A stretch of DNA of 64,000 nt from RYN-230 sp963717125 (GCA_963717125.1 CAVQVG010000009.1:82760-146759); one strand, 5' to 3'; shown: positions 1 through 9,027, counted from the first letter of the stretch. The notes: generated from the sequence alone by a model not told the origin. Program-made: numbers and translations.

Positions 1-1
1 G

Positions 2-650
2 GGTGCCGACGCCGGGCCGGGTGCCGACGCAGATCCGGGGGCCGGCCCCAGCGGGCCGCTGGTGCTGCTCGACCTGGCTATGCCCCGGGACGTGGACCCG
101 GCCGCGGCCGAGCTACCCGGCGTGCACGTGCTCGGCCTGGACACGCTGGGCAGCGCCGGGGAGTACCGGGCCGCCGCCCGGGAGAGCGACATCGCCGCGG
201 TCCGCGCGATCGTGGCGGAGGAATTCGCCGGCCGCGTCTCCGCCATGCACGCGGCCCGGGTCGCGCCGACCGTGGTCGCGCTGCGGGCCAAGGCGTCCAC
301 CGTGGTCGACGCGGAACTGGCCCGGCTGGCCGGGCGGCTGCGCACCGCCGACCATGGCATGCTGAATGAGGTCGAACGGGCCATGCGCCGGGTGGTGGAC
401 AAGCTGCTGCACGCGCCGACGGTGCGGGTCAAGGAACTGGCCGGCTCTCCCAGGCGGCGACTCCTACGAGGATGCGCTGCGGGTCCTGTTCGACCTGGAT
501 CCCGCCGTGGTCAACGCGGTGACCGTGGCGGACACCGAGCCAGCTGACGCCGAGCCAGCTGACGCGGAGCCAGCTGACGTGGACCCAGCCGAAGCAGGCC
601 CAGCCGACGCTGGCACCGCGGGGCCAGCAACCGCAGAGGACGAGACATGA
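2..650 (+). CDS. hemA: Glutamyl-tRNA reductase, C-terminal part, with frameshift
   Basis: HemA reduces glutamyl-tRNA to glutamate-1-semialdehyde, the first committed step of C5 heme synthesis. The frame is open from base 2, so the N-terminus lies outside the window. The family motif LDLAMPRDVDP is visible near the start, followed by the helical dimerisation region. The frame breaks at about 445-455: before it the protein reads VKELAGS, after it GGDSYEDALRVLFDLDP, the expected HemA C-terminus, one base out of phase. This looks like a single-base insertion in the CCCAGG stretch, either a sequence error or a real mutation. The tail carries 15-bp repeats encoding EPADA-like units and is not conserved. 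The stop overlaps the hemC start (ATGA). Identity is confident from the motif and the neighbours. Confidence 0.88.
536..590 (+). repeat. 15-bp tandem repeat in the hemA tail
   Basis: Three near-identical 15-bp units, GAGCCAGCTGACGCC-like, encode EPADA, EPADA and EPADV in the non-conserved C-terminal tail of HemA. The period keeps the reading frame. Similar 15-bp units occur in several other genes of this segment. Confidence 0.8.
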
Positions 651-1588
651 GCCAGCCGCCACTGCGTCTGGGCACTCGCAAGAGCCCGATGGCCATGACC
701 CAGGCCGGCCACGTAGCCCGGCTGATCACGGAGCGGACCGGAGCCGCGGTGGAGCTGGTCGGGCTGACCACCTTCGGTGACGTCACCCGGGCCGACCTGG
801 CTCAGATCGGCGGCACCGGGGTGTTCGTCAGCGCGCTGCGGGAGAGCCTGCTGGCCGGCCAGCTCGACCTGGCCGTGCACTCGCTCAAGGACCTGCCGGT
901 CGGGCCCGTGCCCGGCCTGGTACTGGCCGCGGTGCCGACCCGGGACGACCCCCGGGACGCGCTCATCGGCCGGGACGGGGCCAAGTTCGCCGACCTGCCC
1001 CCCGGCGCCCGGATCGGTACCGGCTCGCCGCGCCGGGCCGCCCAGCTCCGGCTGCTCCGCCCGGACGTGCGCGCGGTGCCGGTCCGCGGCAACGCGGGCA
1101 CCCGGCTGGGCAAGGTGACGTCCGGCGAGCTGGACGCGGTGCTGCTGGGCTGCGCCGGGCTGGCCCGGATCGGCCGGCTGGACGCGGTGACCCAGGTGTT
1201 CGAGCCGGAGGAGATGGTGCCCGCCCCCGGGCAGGGCGCGCTCGCGGTGGAGTGCCGCGACGGCGACACGCCGCTGGCCGAATTGCTGTCCAGCGTGGAC
1301 GATCCAGTCAGCCACGCGGCCGTTACCGCGGAGCGCGCCGTGCTGGCCGCGTTGCGCGCCGGGTGCAGCGCGCCGGTGGGCGCGTATGCTGCCGGAACGG
1401 AGTTTCTGCACGTGATGGCCGTGATCGCGGCCGTCAGCGGGGAATCGGCGGTGCGGGCCAGTGCCAGTGCCCCGGCCGCCGAGGCGGCCCGCCTCGGCGG
1501 TGATGTGGCGGCCGAGCTGCTCCGCCAGGGCGCAGCGCGGTTCCTGGCACTGTCCTCGGAACACCTCAGCAATGGGGACGATGCATGA
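647..1588 (+). CDS. hemC: Hydroxymethylbilane synthase (porphobilinogen deaminase)
   Basis: HemC polymerises four porphobilinogens into the linear tetrapyrrole hydroxymethylbilane in the cytoplasm. The 313-residue product has normal family length. It begins LRLGTRKSPMAMTQA and carries the substrate-binding HSLKDLP segment and the GTGSPRRAAQL arginine motif. Cys240 in LRAGCSAPVG is the expected attachment site of the dipyrromethane cofactor. The ATG overlaps the hemA stop by 4 nt and the end overlaps the cobA/hemD start by 4 nt, so translation is probably coupled through the operon. No key residue is missing. Confidence 0.97.
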   Translation: MSQPPLRLGTRKSPMAMTQAGHVARLITERTGAAVELVGLTTFGDVTRADLAQIGGTGVFVSALRESLLAGQLDLAVHSLKDLPVGPVPGLVLAAVPTRDDPRDALIGRDGAKFADLPPGARIGTGSPRRAAQLRLLRPDVRAVPVRGNAGTRLGKVTSGELDAVLLGCAGLARIGRLDAVTQVFEPEEMVPAPGQGALAVECRDGDTPLAELLSSVDDPVSHAAVTAERAVLAALRAGCSAPVGAYAAGTEFLHVMAVIAAVSGESAVRASASAPAAEAARLGGDVAAELLRQGAARFLALSSEHLSNGDDA

Positions 1589-3210
1589 GTCAGAGAGCAA
1601 AACAGAACGCAGCGCAGGCCAGCCCCGCGGGACACGCGGGCCAGCCCGGGCTGGTGGCCTTCGTGGGCACCGGTCCGGGCAGCACCGAGCTGCTCACCGT
1701 CCGCGCCGCCGAACTGCTCGGCCGTGCGGACCTGATCGTGGGCAGCGCGGAGGTCATCGAGCAGCTCCGCGAGCTGCTGCCCGCTGACGCGGACATTCGC
1801 GACGTGGCCGACCTGGGCGGCGAGCCGGACCTGCTGATCGGCGCGGCCCGGTCCGGTCGGCTCGCGGTGGCCGCCTACCGCGGCGACCCGCTGCTGTTCG
1901 GGCCGGCCGCCGGGCACATCGCGGCGTGCGCCAAGGCCAAGGTCCGGTTCGAGATCGTGCCGGGCATGCCCGCCGCCACCGCGGTGCCCGCCTACGCCGG
2001 GATCCCGCTCACCTCGGAGGCGGGCGGGGACATCCGGATCATCGACGCAGCGGACGTTAGCCGGCTCTCCGCCGACGCCGCTCCGCCGCGCAGCCTGGTC
2101 ATCCTGGGCGCCGAGGCCGGCCCGGCCGACCTGGCCAAGATGCTGCTCGCGGCGGGCTGGCCAGAGCGGACCCCGTTCACCATCACCTGGTGCGGGACCA
2201 CCACCGACCAGCTGACCGTGCGCTGCCACCTGGGCTCGGTCAGCGCCGACCTGAAGGCGGCCGGGGTGAACCTGCTCACCGAGACCGGGCCCGCCGTGGG
2301 CGTGGTGGGGGAGACGGCCGGGACCCACCAGGAACTGTCCTGGTTCGAGAGCAAGCCGCTGTTCGGCTGGCGGGTGCTGGTGCCCCGGACCAAGGAGCAG
2401 GCCGGCGCGGTGTCGCAGCGGCTGCGCGCCTACGGAGCGGTGCCGGAGGAAGTGCCGACGATCGCGGTCGAGCCGCCGCGCACCCCGCAGCAGATGGAGC
2501 GCGCGGTCAAGGGACTGGTCACCGGGCGTTACCAGTGGGTCGCGTTCACCTCGGCCAACGCGGTCCGGGCCGTGCGTGAGAAGCTGGAGGAGTACGGGCT
2601 CGACGCGCGCGCCTTCGCCGGCGTCAAGGTGGCCGCGGTCGGCGAGCAGACCGGGAAGGCGCTGCTGGCCTTTGGCATCAAGCCGGACCTGATTCCCGAG
2701 GGCGACCAGTCTGGCGAAGGGCTGGCCGCGGCCTGGCAGCCCTACGACAGCGCGCTCGACCCGATCAACCGGGTGCTGCTGCCCCGGGCCGACATCGCCA
2801 CCGAGACGCTGGTCGCCCGGCTCACCGAGCTGGGCTGGGAGGCGGAGGACGTGACCGCCTACCGTACGGTGCGGGCCGCACCGCCGCCCGCGGCGATCCG
2901 CGAGGCGATCAAGGGTGGCGGGTTCGACGCGGTGCTGTTCACCTCCTCCTCCACGGTGCGGAACCTGATCGGCATCGCGGGCAAGCCGCACGCGGTCACG
3001 GTGATCGCGGTGATCGGGCCGCAGACCGCGCAGACGGCCGCGGAGTTCGGCCTGCGGGTGGACGTCAAGGCGCCACGGCCATCGGCCACCGCCCTGGTAG
3101 ACGCGCTGGCCGAACACGCGGCCGCGGTCCGTGCGGCGGCTGTCGCGGCGGGTGAACCAGTGCGCAAGCCCAGCGAGCGGCGCCGCGGCGCCCGGCGGCG
3201 GCTGCGGTGA
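1585..3210 (+). CDS. Fused uroporphyrinogen-III C-methyltransferase / uroporphyrinogen-III synthase
   Basis: This 541-residue protein joins two activities. Residues about 23-260 are a CobA/SUMT-like SAM methyltransferase domain, with the GTGPGSTELLTVRA start and the YRGDPLLFGP motif. Residues about 265-515 are a HemD domain (GWRVLVPRTKEQAG, WVAFTSANAV, VLFTSSSTVRN) that closes and inverts ring D to give uroporphyrinogen III. The methyltransferase half would divert the product towards siroheme and cobalamin. This fusion is common in actinobacteria. It overlaps hemC and hemB by 4 nt each. The last 30 residues are basic (RRRGARRRLR) and probably disordered. Confidence 0.93.
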   Translation: MSQRAKQNAAQASPAGHAGQPGLVAFVGTGPGSTELLTVRAAELLGRADLIVGSAEVIEQLRELLPADADIRDVADLGGEPDLLIGAARSGRLAVAAYRGDPLLFGPAAGHIAACAKAKVRFEIVPGMPAATAVPAYAGIPLTSEAGGDIRIIDAADVSRLSADAAPPRSLVILGAEAGPADLAKMLLAAGWPERTPFTITWCGTTTDQLTVRCHLGSVSADLKAAGVNLLTETGPAVGVVGETAGTHQELSWFESKPLFGWRVLVPRTKEQAGAVSQRLRAYGAVPEEVPTIAVEPPRTPQQMERAVKGLVTGRYQWVAFTSANAVRAVREKLEEYGLDARAFAGVKVAAVGEQTGKALLAFGIKPDLIPEGDQSGEGLAAAWQPYDSALDPINRVLLPRADIATETLVARLTELGWEAEDVTAYRTVRAAPPPAAIREAIKGGGFDAVLFTSSSTVRNLIGIAGKPHAVTVIAVIGPQTAQTAAEFGLRVDVKAPRPSATALVDALAEHAAAVRAAAVAAGEPVRKPSERRRGARRRLR

Positions 3211-4190
3211 CCAGCCCGGGCTTCCCCACCGCCCGGCCGCGCCGGCTGCGCCGCACCGCGGCGCTGCGCCGCCTGGTCGCGCAGACCAGCGTGCAGCCGT
3301 CGGACCTGCTGCTGCCGATGTTCGTCAAGGAAGGGATCGGCGAGCCGCAGCCGATCGTGTCCATGCCGGGGGTGGTCCAGCACACCCGGGACAGCCTGCG
3401 CAAGGCGGCCGTCGAGGCCACCGAGGCGGGGGTCGGCGGGCTGGTCCTGTTCGGCATCCCGGCCCACAAGGACGGCCGCGGCTCGGCGGCCGACGACCCG
3501 GCCGGGATCCTCAACCTGGCCCTCGGCGACCTGGCCGCCGAGGTGGGCGACGCCACCGTGCTGATGGCCGACCTGTGCCTGGACGAGTACACCGACCACG
3601 GCCACTGCGGCCTGCTGACCCCGGCAGGCGAGGTGGACAACGACGCGACGCTGGAGCGGTACGCGTCGATCGCCATTGCGCAGGCCGCAGCCGGAGCGCA
3701 CGCGGTGGCGCCCAGCGGGATGATGGATGGGCAGGTCGCCGCCATCCGGGCGGCGCTGGACCGGGCCGGCTACGCCGACGTGGCCATCTGCGCCTACTCG
3801 GCCAAGTACGCCTCCGCGTTCTACGGGCCGTTCCGCGACGCGGCCGAGTGCGCGCCACAGTTCGGCGACCGCGCCTCCTACCAGCAGGACCCGCGGGCCG
3901 GCGACGCGCTGCGCGAGATCCTGCTCGACGTGGCCGAAGGCGCGGACATCGTGATGGTCAAGCCCGCGCTGGCGTATCTCGACGTGATCGCCGAGGCGGC
4001 GGCGAACGTGCCGGTGCCGGTGGCCGCGTACCAGGTGAGCGGCGAGTACGCGATGGTCGAGGCGGCCGCGGCCAACGGCTGGCTGGACCGGGACCGGGTC
4101 ATCTTGGAGACGGTGACCGGGATCCGCCGGGCCGGGGCCAGCATCATCCTCACCTACTGGGCGGCTGAGCTGGCCCGCCGTCTTGGCTGA
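3207..4190 (+). CDS. hemB: Porphobilinogen synthase (delta-aminolevulinate dehydratase)
   Basis: HemB condenses two 5-aminolevulinates to porphobilinogen. The start is GTG at 3207 inside the stop of the preceding gene (GTGA). Both Schiff-base lysines are recognisable, in YSAKYAS and MVKPALAY. The metal site reads DLCLDEYTDHGHCG: the first and third cysteines of the zinc triad are kept and the middle one is Asp, which I recall as usual for actinobacterial enzymes. Length (327 residues) is typical. The enzyme acts upstream of HemC although its gene lies downstream. It is the last member of the tightly overlapping block; a 193-bp gap follows. Confidence 0.96.
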   Translation: MTSPGFPTARPRRLRRTAALRRLVAQTSVQPSDLLLPMFVKEGIGEPQPIVSMPGVVQHTRDSLRKAAVEATEAGVGGLVLFGIPAHKDGRGSAADDPAGILNLALGDLAAEVGDATVLMADLCLDEYTDHGHCGLLTPAGEVDNDATLERYASIAIAQAAAGAHAVAPSGMMDGQVAAIRAALDRAGYADVAICAYSAKYASAFYGPFRDAAECAPQFGDRASYQQDPRAGDALREILLDVAEGADIVMVKPALAYLDVIAEAAANVPVPVAAYQVSGEYAMVEAAAANGWLDRDRVILETVTGIRRAGASIILTYWAAELARRLG

Positions 4191-4383
4191 CCGGCCTGCG
4201 GCCAGTGTGACCTGGGTGGCTGAACGGGCCGTGAAGGGGGAATGGGGCGGTGGATGGGGGGTGGGGTTTCCGTTCGGCAACATGTCGGCATCTCCCGGGG
4301 AGCCGGCCTGCGCGCAGCGTGGCCGGCCCGCCATCATCAGTAAGGGAGAGCGCTAACACTGCCGTCGCGGGAAATGGAGCCTG

Positions 4384-5043
4384 ATGGTCGCACCGGTACT
4401 ACGCCGGAATCGGCGCCGGGACGCCGGGCGGCTGGCCGCGGCCGCCGCCGGGTACGCGCGGCTCGGCTGGGCGGTCTGCCTCGGCGCCTACCCGCCCAGC
4501 CAGAGGGCGGGCCGGGCCTGTTCCTGCGACCGGGTCGGCTGCCCGGCGCCCGCCGCCCACCCGATGTCGCCGGCCTGGCAACTGCTGGCCAGCTACGAGC
4601 CGGGCAAGGTCCGGCAGCGCTGGGCCGACCATCCCGAGGCCAACATCGTGCTGCCCACCGGGCGGGTGTTCGACGTGCTCGACGTGCCCGCCGCCGCGGG
4701 CATCGCGGCGCTGGACGCGATGCGCCAGGCCGCGGTGCAACCCGGGCCGGTGGCGGCCGGGGCCGGCCGGGTGCTGTTCTTCGTGGCCACCCGGGGTGCC
4801 CCCGAGGACGAGGACGAGTGGTGGTCCTGCCAGCTCGACTGCGCCCCGGAAGACGGCGGCGAGGTGGCCGGCCTGCGCTGGCACTGCCGGAGCAGCTTCG
4901 TGCTCGCCCCGCCGTCCCGCGACCCGGTGGGCACCGCCGCCCGCTGGCTGATCTCGCCGCCCCCCGATGGTCCTGACCCACTGCCCGATGCCCTGCGCCT
5001 GCTGGAGTTCCTGGCCGACGCGTGCGAAGAGGAGGCTTCTTAG
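4384..5043 (+). CDS. Prim-Pol-like domain protein next to hemL
   Basis: A 219-residue protein resembling the N-terminal domain of 'bifunctional DNA primase/polymerase' proteins, small versions of which sit beside hemL in many actinobacteria. Visible features are the start region ARLGWAVCLGAYPPSQ, a cysteine cluster (CSCDRVGC) that could bind zinc, and NIVLPTGRVFDVLDVP, which aligns with the metal-binding DxD region of Prim-Pol folds. Only one clear acidic pair remains there, so polymerase activity is doubtful. It ends directly before hemL (TAG then GTG), so the two are probably co-transcribed. A different upstream ATG in another frame does not fit the family. Function in heme metabolism is unknown. 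Confidence 0.65.
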   Translation: MVAPVLRRNRRRDAGRLAAAAAGYARLGWAVCLGAYPPSQRAGRACSCDRVGCPAPAAHPMSPAWQLLASYEPGKVRQRWADHPEANIVLPTGRVFDVLDVPAAAGIAALDAMRQAAVQPGPVAAGAGRVLFFVATRGAPEDEDEWWSCQLDCAPEDGGEVAGLRWHCRSSFVLAPPSRDPVGTAARWLISPPPDGPDPLPDALRLLEFLADACEEEAS

Positions 5044-6342
5044 GTGAGACGCCCGGGCCGATCCGGCGAGCTGTTCAGCCGTGCCAGCGCGGTCATCCCT
5101 GGCGGAGTGAATTCCCCGGTAAGGGCGTTCGGCTCGGTGGGTGGGGTGCCGGTATTCATGGCTTCCGGGCGCGGGGCGTATCTCACCGACGCCGACGGCC
5201 GTACGTATGTGGACCTGGTCTGCTCGTGGGGGCCGATGATCCTCGGGCACGCCTACCCGGCGGTCACCGAGGCGGTGCAGGCGGCCGCGGCCAAGGGCAC
5301 CTCGTTCGGCACCGCCACGGCGGGTGAGGTGGAACTGGCCGAGGAGATCGTCGCGCGGACCCCGGTGGAAAAGGTCCGGCTGGTCAACTCCGGCACCGAG
5401 GCGACGATGACCGCGGTACGGCTGGCCCGCGCGTTCACCGGCCGCCGGGTGGTGGTCAAGTTCGCCGGCTGTTACCACGGGCACGTGGACGCCCTGCTGG
5501 CCGCGGCCGGCTCCGGGGTGGCCACGTTCGGGCTGCCCGACTCGCCCGGGGTGACCGGGGCGGCGGCCGCGGACACCCTGGTGCTGCCGTACAACGACGC
5601 GCTGGCGGTACGCCAGGCGTTCGTCGAGCACGGGTCCAGGATCGCCTGCGTGATCACCGAGGCGTGCCCGGCCAACATGGGCGTGGTGCCGCCGACGGCC
5701 GGCTTCAACGACCTGCTGGCCGAGCTGTGCCGGGAGCACGGCGCACTGCTGATCATGGATGAGGTGCTGACCGGGTTCCGGGTCACCGCGTCCGGCTGGT
5801 ACGGCCGGGAGGGAGTGGCCGGCGACCTGATCACGTTCGGCAAGGTGATGGGCGGCGGGCTGCCCGCGGCCGCGTTCGGCGGCCGGGCCGAGATCATGGA
5901 CCGGCTCGCCCCGACCGGCCCGGTGTACCAGGCCGGCACGCTGTCCGGTAACCCGCTGGCCACCGCGGCCGGGCTGGCCACGCTGCGCAACTGCACGCCG
6001 GAGGTGTACGCCCGGCTGGACGAGGTCGCGGCCACCATCGCCAAGCTGGCCAGCGACGCGCTGGGCGCGGCCGGGGTACCGTTCCGGCTGCAGGAGGCGG
6101 GCAGCCTGTTCTCCGTGTTCCTGGGCACCGACCAGGCCATCCGCGACTTCGGCGAGGCCCGCGGCCAGTCCACCGTGGCGTACGCGGCGTTCTTCCACGC
6201 CATGCTGGAGCAGGGCGTCTACCTGCCGCCGTCGGCGTACGAGGCGTGGTTCGTGTCCGCCGCGCACGACGACGAGGCGGTGGAGCAGATCGCCGCCGCG
6301 CTGCCCGCCGCCGCCCGCGCCGCCGCCGAAGCCCTCGGCTGA
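5044..6342 (+). CDS. hemL: Glutamate-1-semialdehyde 2,1-aminomutase
   Basis: HemL converts glutamate-1-semialdehyde, the product of HemA, into 5-aminolevulinate, the substrate of HemB, using PLP. The 432-residue protein has the typical start RSGELFSRASAVIPGG and the PLP lysine at residue 267 in TFGKVMGGGLPAAAFGG. The SGTEATMTAVRLAR segment binds cofactor phosphate. GTG at 5044 is chosen because a GAGGAGG ribosome site lies about 10 nt upstream and it abuts the previous stop. With hemA, hemC, hemD and hemB this completes the route from glutamyl-tRNA to uroporphyrinogen III. Confidence 0.97.
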   Translation: MRRPGRSGELFSRASAVIPGGVNSPVRAFGSVGGVPVFMASGRGAYLTDADGRTYVDLVCSWGPMILGHAYPAVTEAVQAAAAKGTSFGTATAGEVELAEEIVARTPVEKVRLVNSGTEATMTAVRLARAFTGRRVVVKFAGCYHGHVDALLAAAGSGVATFGLPDSPGVTGAAAADTLVLPYNDALAVRQAFVEHGSRIACVITEACPANMGVVPPTAGFNDLLAELCREHGALLIMDEVLTGFRVTASGWYGREGVAGDLITFGKVMGGGLPAAAFGGRAEIMDRLAPTGPVYQAGTLSGNPLATAAGLATLRNCTPEVYARLDEVAATIAKLASDALGAAGVPFRLQEAGSLFSVFLGTDQAIRDFGEARGQSTVAYAAFFHAMLEQGVYLPPSAYEAWFVSAAHDDEAVEQIAAALPAAARAAAEALG

Positions 6343-6412
6343 CAGCTAGCCGCGCTAACCCACCCACCCTCGGCCCCACCCACCCTCAGCGTCGCCCAGC
6401 CCAGCCCTGGAA

Positions 6413-6464
6413 CCGTGATCAACTGATTACTGTCGCTGTAGCGACAGTAATCAGTTGATCACGG
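6413..6464. repeat. REP-like perfect hairpin between hemL and the EamA gene
   Basis: Two 25-bp arms (6413-6437 and 6440-6464) are exact reverse complements separated by GT. The arm contains GTGATCAACTGATTACTGT, nearly the same as the arms of the hairpin that hosts the IS element at 28.7-30.5 kb. It sits between two convergent genes and could act as a two-way terminator, but no T-run follows and the arms are less GC-rich than their surroundings. A dispersed palindromic (REP-like) repeat is the better label. Confidence 0.9.
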
Positions 6465-6524
6465 CCGCGGCCCGGTGGGGCGGTGCGGCTGGGGTGGTGA
6501 CTGGGAATGCTGTGGTGCGCGAGG

Positions 6525-7400
6525 TTAACCGAGGGCGATGCAGATGATGCCGGCGGCGATGGCGGCGGCCGCGGCCAGGCGGCGGGCCAGTTGCCCCTCG
6601 CCGAGCATCCGCCGGCCGAGCAGGACGCCGGCCAGCACGCTGACCTCGCGGGCCGGGGCGACGGCGCTGACCGCGGTGAAGCTCAGCGCGGCCAGCACCA
6701 GGATGTAGGCCAGCGGCGCGAGCACCGCGGCACCCGCCACCTGGCGCCGGTACGTGTGCCAGACCAGCGCGGTGCGCTCCCGCTGGCGGAGCGCGAACGG
6801 GGCCAGGACCAGCGCCATCACCGGCATCGCGGCGTAGCCCTGGAGCAGTGGCGGCACCCGGAGCGTGCTCACCGCGTACTTGTCCCACAGCGTGTACGAC
6901 GCGATGAACACGCCAGTGACCAGCGCGAAGGCCAGCGCCCGCGGGGCTGGGCGGGCGGCCGACCGCCGTCGCCCAGTTGGCGCACCGAGGAACAGAACGC
7001 CCGCTACCACGAGTCCGATCCCGGCCAGCCCGGCCGTCCCCGGGTGCTCGCCAAGCAGGACGATGCCAGCCAGCGCGGCCAGCAGCGCGCCGCTGCCGCG
7101 GCCCACTGGGTAGACCACGGACAGGTCACCGAGCCGGTAGCCGGATTGCAGGAACAGGAAGTAGCCGGCCTGCAGTAGCCCGGTGCCGATCAGGAAGACC
7201 CAGCACAGCGCCGTCAGCCGGGGCCGATCGATCAGCGCCACGCCGACCAGGACCACCGGTGCGTACAGCACCGTGGCGGTCAGCGACATGAGCCAGACGA
7301 ACGACGCGGCGCCGGCCACCGAGGCCTGCTTGCTGAACAGGTTCCAGGTGGCGTGCGCGACGGCGGCGACGAGGATCAGGGCCAGAGCGGTGGCGCTCAC
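6525..7400 (-). CDS. EamA/DMT-family membrane transporter
   Basis: A 291-residue integral membrane protein of the drug/metabolite transporter superfamily. It shows about ten hydrophobic helices in two halves, each EamA-like: the first half contains HATWNLFSKQA and VVYPVGRGSGALLAAL, the second repeats the pattern after an Arg-rich loop near residue 150 (TGRRRSAARPAP). The substrate cannot be told from sequence; relatives export amino acids or other metabolites. It is convergent with hemL and divergent from the histidine phosphatase gene, so it is probably a single-gene unit. Confidence 0.85.
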   Translation of the reverse strand: MSATALALILVAAVAHATWNLFSKQASVAGAASFVWLMSLTATVLYAPVVLVGVALIDRPRLTALCWVFLIGTGLLQAGYFLFLQSGYRLGDLSVVYPVGRGSGALLAALAGIVLLGEHPGTAGLAGIGLVVAGVLFLGAPTGRRRSAARPAPRALAFALVTGVFIASYTLWDKYAVSTLRVPPLLQGYAAMPVMALVLAPFALRQRERTALVWHTYRRQVAGAAVLAPLAYILVLAALSFTAVSAVAPAREVSVLAGVLLGRRMLGEGQLARRLAAAAAIAAGIICIALG

Positions 7401-7661
7401 GGGGGCGGCTCCCTAGTCCGGCCCGGGCACGGCCCGGGCATGGCAAACGAGAGCCCTCGAGGTTTCTATCCCGTCAGGTGTGGGCGCCCCTAGGCGGGCG
7501 CCTGGCGCCGCTCGGTCCAGCCTGCCCCGCTCTTGTTGTGCGGCCGCGGCCGCCCGGGCAGGCCGGGCGCGGGCGGGGCACGGAACCCTAGGCGCAACCA
7601 CAAGCTGCCCGGAGTCTACCTGCTCGGCGGCTGCCCGCGGCGGGCTGAGCTGGACGTCCCG

Positions 7662-7667
7662 GTAGGC
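7662..7667 (+). promoter_or_regulatory. Candidate -10 box for a leaderless transcript
   Basis: TAGGCT lies 10 bases upstream of the ATG at 7678. In actinobacteria a TANNNT hexamer at this distance often starts transcription at or next to the start codon. No ribosome-binding site is seen, which fits a leaderless mRNA. Confidence 0.5.
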
Positions 7668-7677
7668 TGTGCCCGCC

Positions 7678-8319
7678 ATGACTGAGAACCCAGCCCCGGA
7701 CACCGTGCTGCACCTGCTGCGGCACGGGGAGGTCTACAACCCGGGCGGCGTGCTGTACGGCCGCCTGCCCGACTACCACCTCTCCGAAGAGGGCCGCCTG
7801 ATGGCCAAGGCCGCGGCGGGCTTCCTGGCCGGCCGGGACGTGGTGCTGCTCCGCTCATCACCGCTGGACCGGACGCTGGAGACCGCGGCCCCGCTGGCCG
7901 CGCAGTTCGAGCTCGAGGTGCACATTGACGAGCGGCTGATCGAGCCGACCAACGTGTTCGAGGGCACCACGGTCGGCGTCGGCTCCGGCGCGCTGCGGAA
8001 CCCGGTCAACTGGCGCCACCTGTACAACCCGTTCCGCCCGTCCTGGGGTGAGCCGTACCAGGACATCGCGGCCCGGATGCTGGCCGCGATGGTGGACGCG
8101 GCGCGGGCCGCGCGCGGGCACGAGGCGGTGCTGGTCAGCCACCAGTTGCCGATCTGGATCGCCCGCCGGGCGGCCGAGGGCAAGCATCTGTGGCACAACC
8201 CGGCGCACCGGCAGTGCGCGCTGGCCAGCGTGACCAGCTTCAGCTACGCCGGGGACCAGATCACCGGGGTCAGCTACGCCGAGCCGGCCGGATCCCGCGA
8301 GCGGCCGGCGGGCGCGTGA
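7678..8319 (+). CDS. Histidine phosphatase (phosphoglycerate mutase-like) protein
   Basis: A 213-residue histidine phosphatase superfamily protein. The phosphorylated histidine is in LLRHGEVYNPGG, the arginine in RSSPLDRTLETA and the second histidine in VLVSHQLPIWIARR. Such proteins precede the cytochrome c maturation genes in many actinobacteria, but their substrate is not established. The ATG at 7678 is chosen over one nine bases upstream because the TAGGCT promoter then gives a leaderless start. It heads the resA-resB-ccsB group, about 80 bp upstream of resA. Confidence 0.88.
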   Translation: MTENPAPDTVLHLLRHGEVYNPGGVLYGRLPDYHLSEEGRLMAKAAAGFLAGRDVVLLRSSPLDRTLETAAPLAAQFELEVHIDERLIEPTNVFEGTTVGVGSGALRNPVNWRHLYNPFRPSWGEPYQDIAARMLAAMVDAARAARGHEAVLVSHQLPIWIARRAAEGKHLWHNPAHRQCALASVTSFSYAGDQITGVSYAEPAGSRERPAGA

Positions 8320-8400
8320 CCGCGGGCCGGCCCGCTGTCAACCGCGCCAGCCTTATCGGGCACAATGGGGCGCGGTACTACTCCCTGTAGGAGCTATTCC

Positions 8401-9027
8401 GTGTCCCCTCCGCCCCGCACCCCGTTCCGGCTGATCCGGCCGGGCCGTGCCGCGCGGCTCGTCCTGCTGGCCGGCACCGCGGCGCTGGCCGTCTCCGGCT
8501 GCACGGGCGGCGGGATCGCCTCGACCAGCCCGGCCAACAACGGCCAGAGCTTCGTGTCCGGGAGCGCAGGCACCACGCTGTACCCGAGTGGGACCGGCCC
8601 GGTCGCCCCGGCGGTGAGCGGCCCGCTGGTCGGCGGTGGCCGGCTCAGCCTGGCTGCGTACCGCGGGCACGTGGTGGTGCTGAACTTCTGGGGATCATGG
8701 TGCCCGCCATGCCGGGCGGAGGCGCCCGGCCTGGGCCAGTTGGACCGCCAGTTCAGCCGGTCCGGCGTCCGGTTCCTGGGCATCGACATCCGGGACAGCC
8801 CGGCCACCGCCGAGGCCTTCATGAGTGACTTCCGGATCAGTTACCCGAGCCTGAACGATCCCAGCGACAACCTGGCGCTCAATTTCCGCGACACCGTGCC
8901 GCCGGCCGGGATCCCCACCACACTGGTGATATCGCGCAGCGGCCGGATCAGCGCGCGGGTGATCGGCGGAGTGACCTATGACGGCCTGAAGAAGCTGATC
9001 CAGCGAGTGGTGGCAGACCCCGGATGA
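8401..9027 (+). CDS. resA: ResA/TlpA-like thiol-disulfide oxidoreductase lipoprotein
   Basis: This exported thioredoxin-fold protein probably keeps the CxxCH cysteines of apocytochrome c reduced before heme attachment. From the GTG at 8401 it has a basic N-terminus, a hydrophobic stretch and the lipobox LAVSGC (lipidated Cys34), then a TlpA-like domain with the redox motif WCPPC (Cys101 and Cys104). The GTG is preferred because AGGAG lies 7 nt upstream; starting further upstream would disrupt the signal peptide. The stop overlaps the resB start (ATGA). No CcdA electron donor gene is found between it and resB. Confidence 0.9.
   Translation: MSPPPRTPFRLIRPGRAARLVLLAGTAALAVSGCTGGGIASTSPANNGQSFVSGSAGTTLYPSGTGPVAPAVSGPLVGGGRLSLAAYRGHVVVLNFWGSWCPPCRAEAPGLGQLDRQFSRSGVRFLGIDIRDSPATAEAFMSDFRISYPSLNDPSDNLALNFRDTVPPAGIPTTLVISRSGRISARVIGGVTYDGLKKLIQRVVADPG

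Noticed and set aside
802..3117. Long reading frame of 771 codons on the minus strand opposite hemC and cobA/hemD
   Set aside because: It mirrors the GC-rich codon pattern of real genes on the plus strand and has no recognisable motif.
6413..6464. Rho-independent terminator after hemL
   Set aside because: There is no T-run and the same arm occurs in another genomic context, so a REP-like repeat explains it better, though it could still stop transcription.
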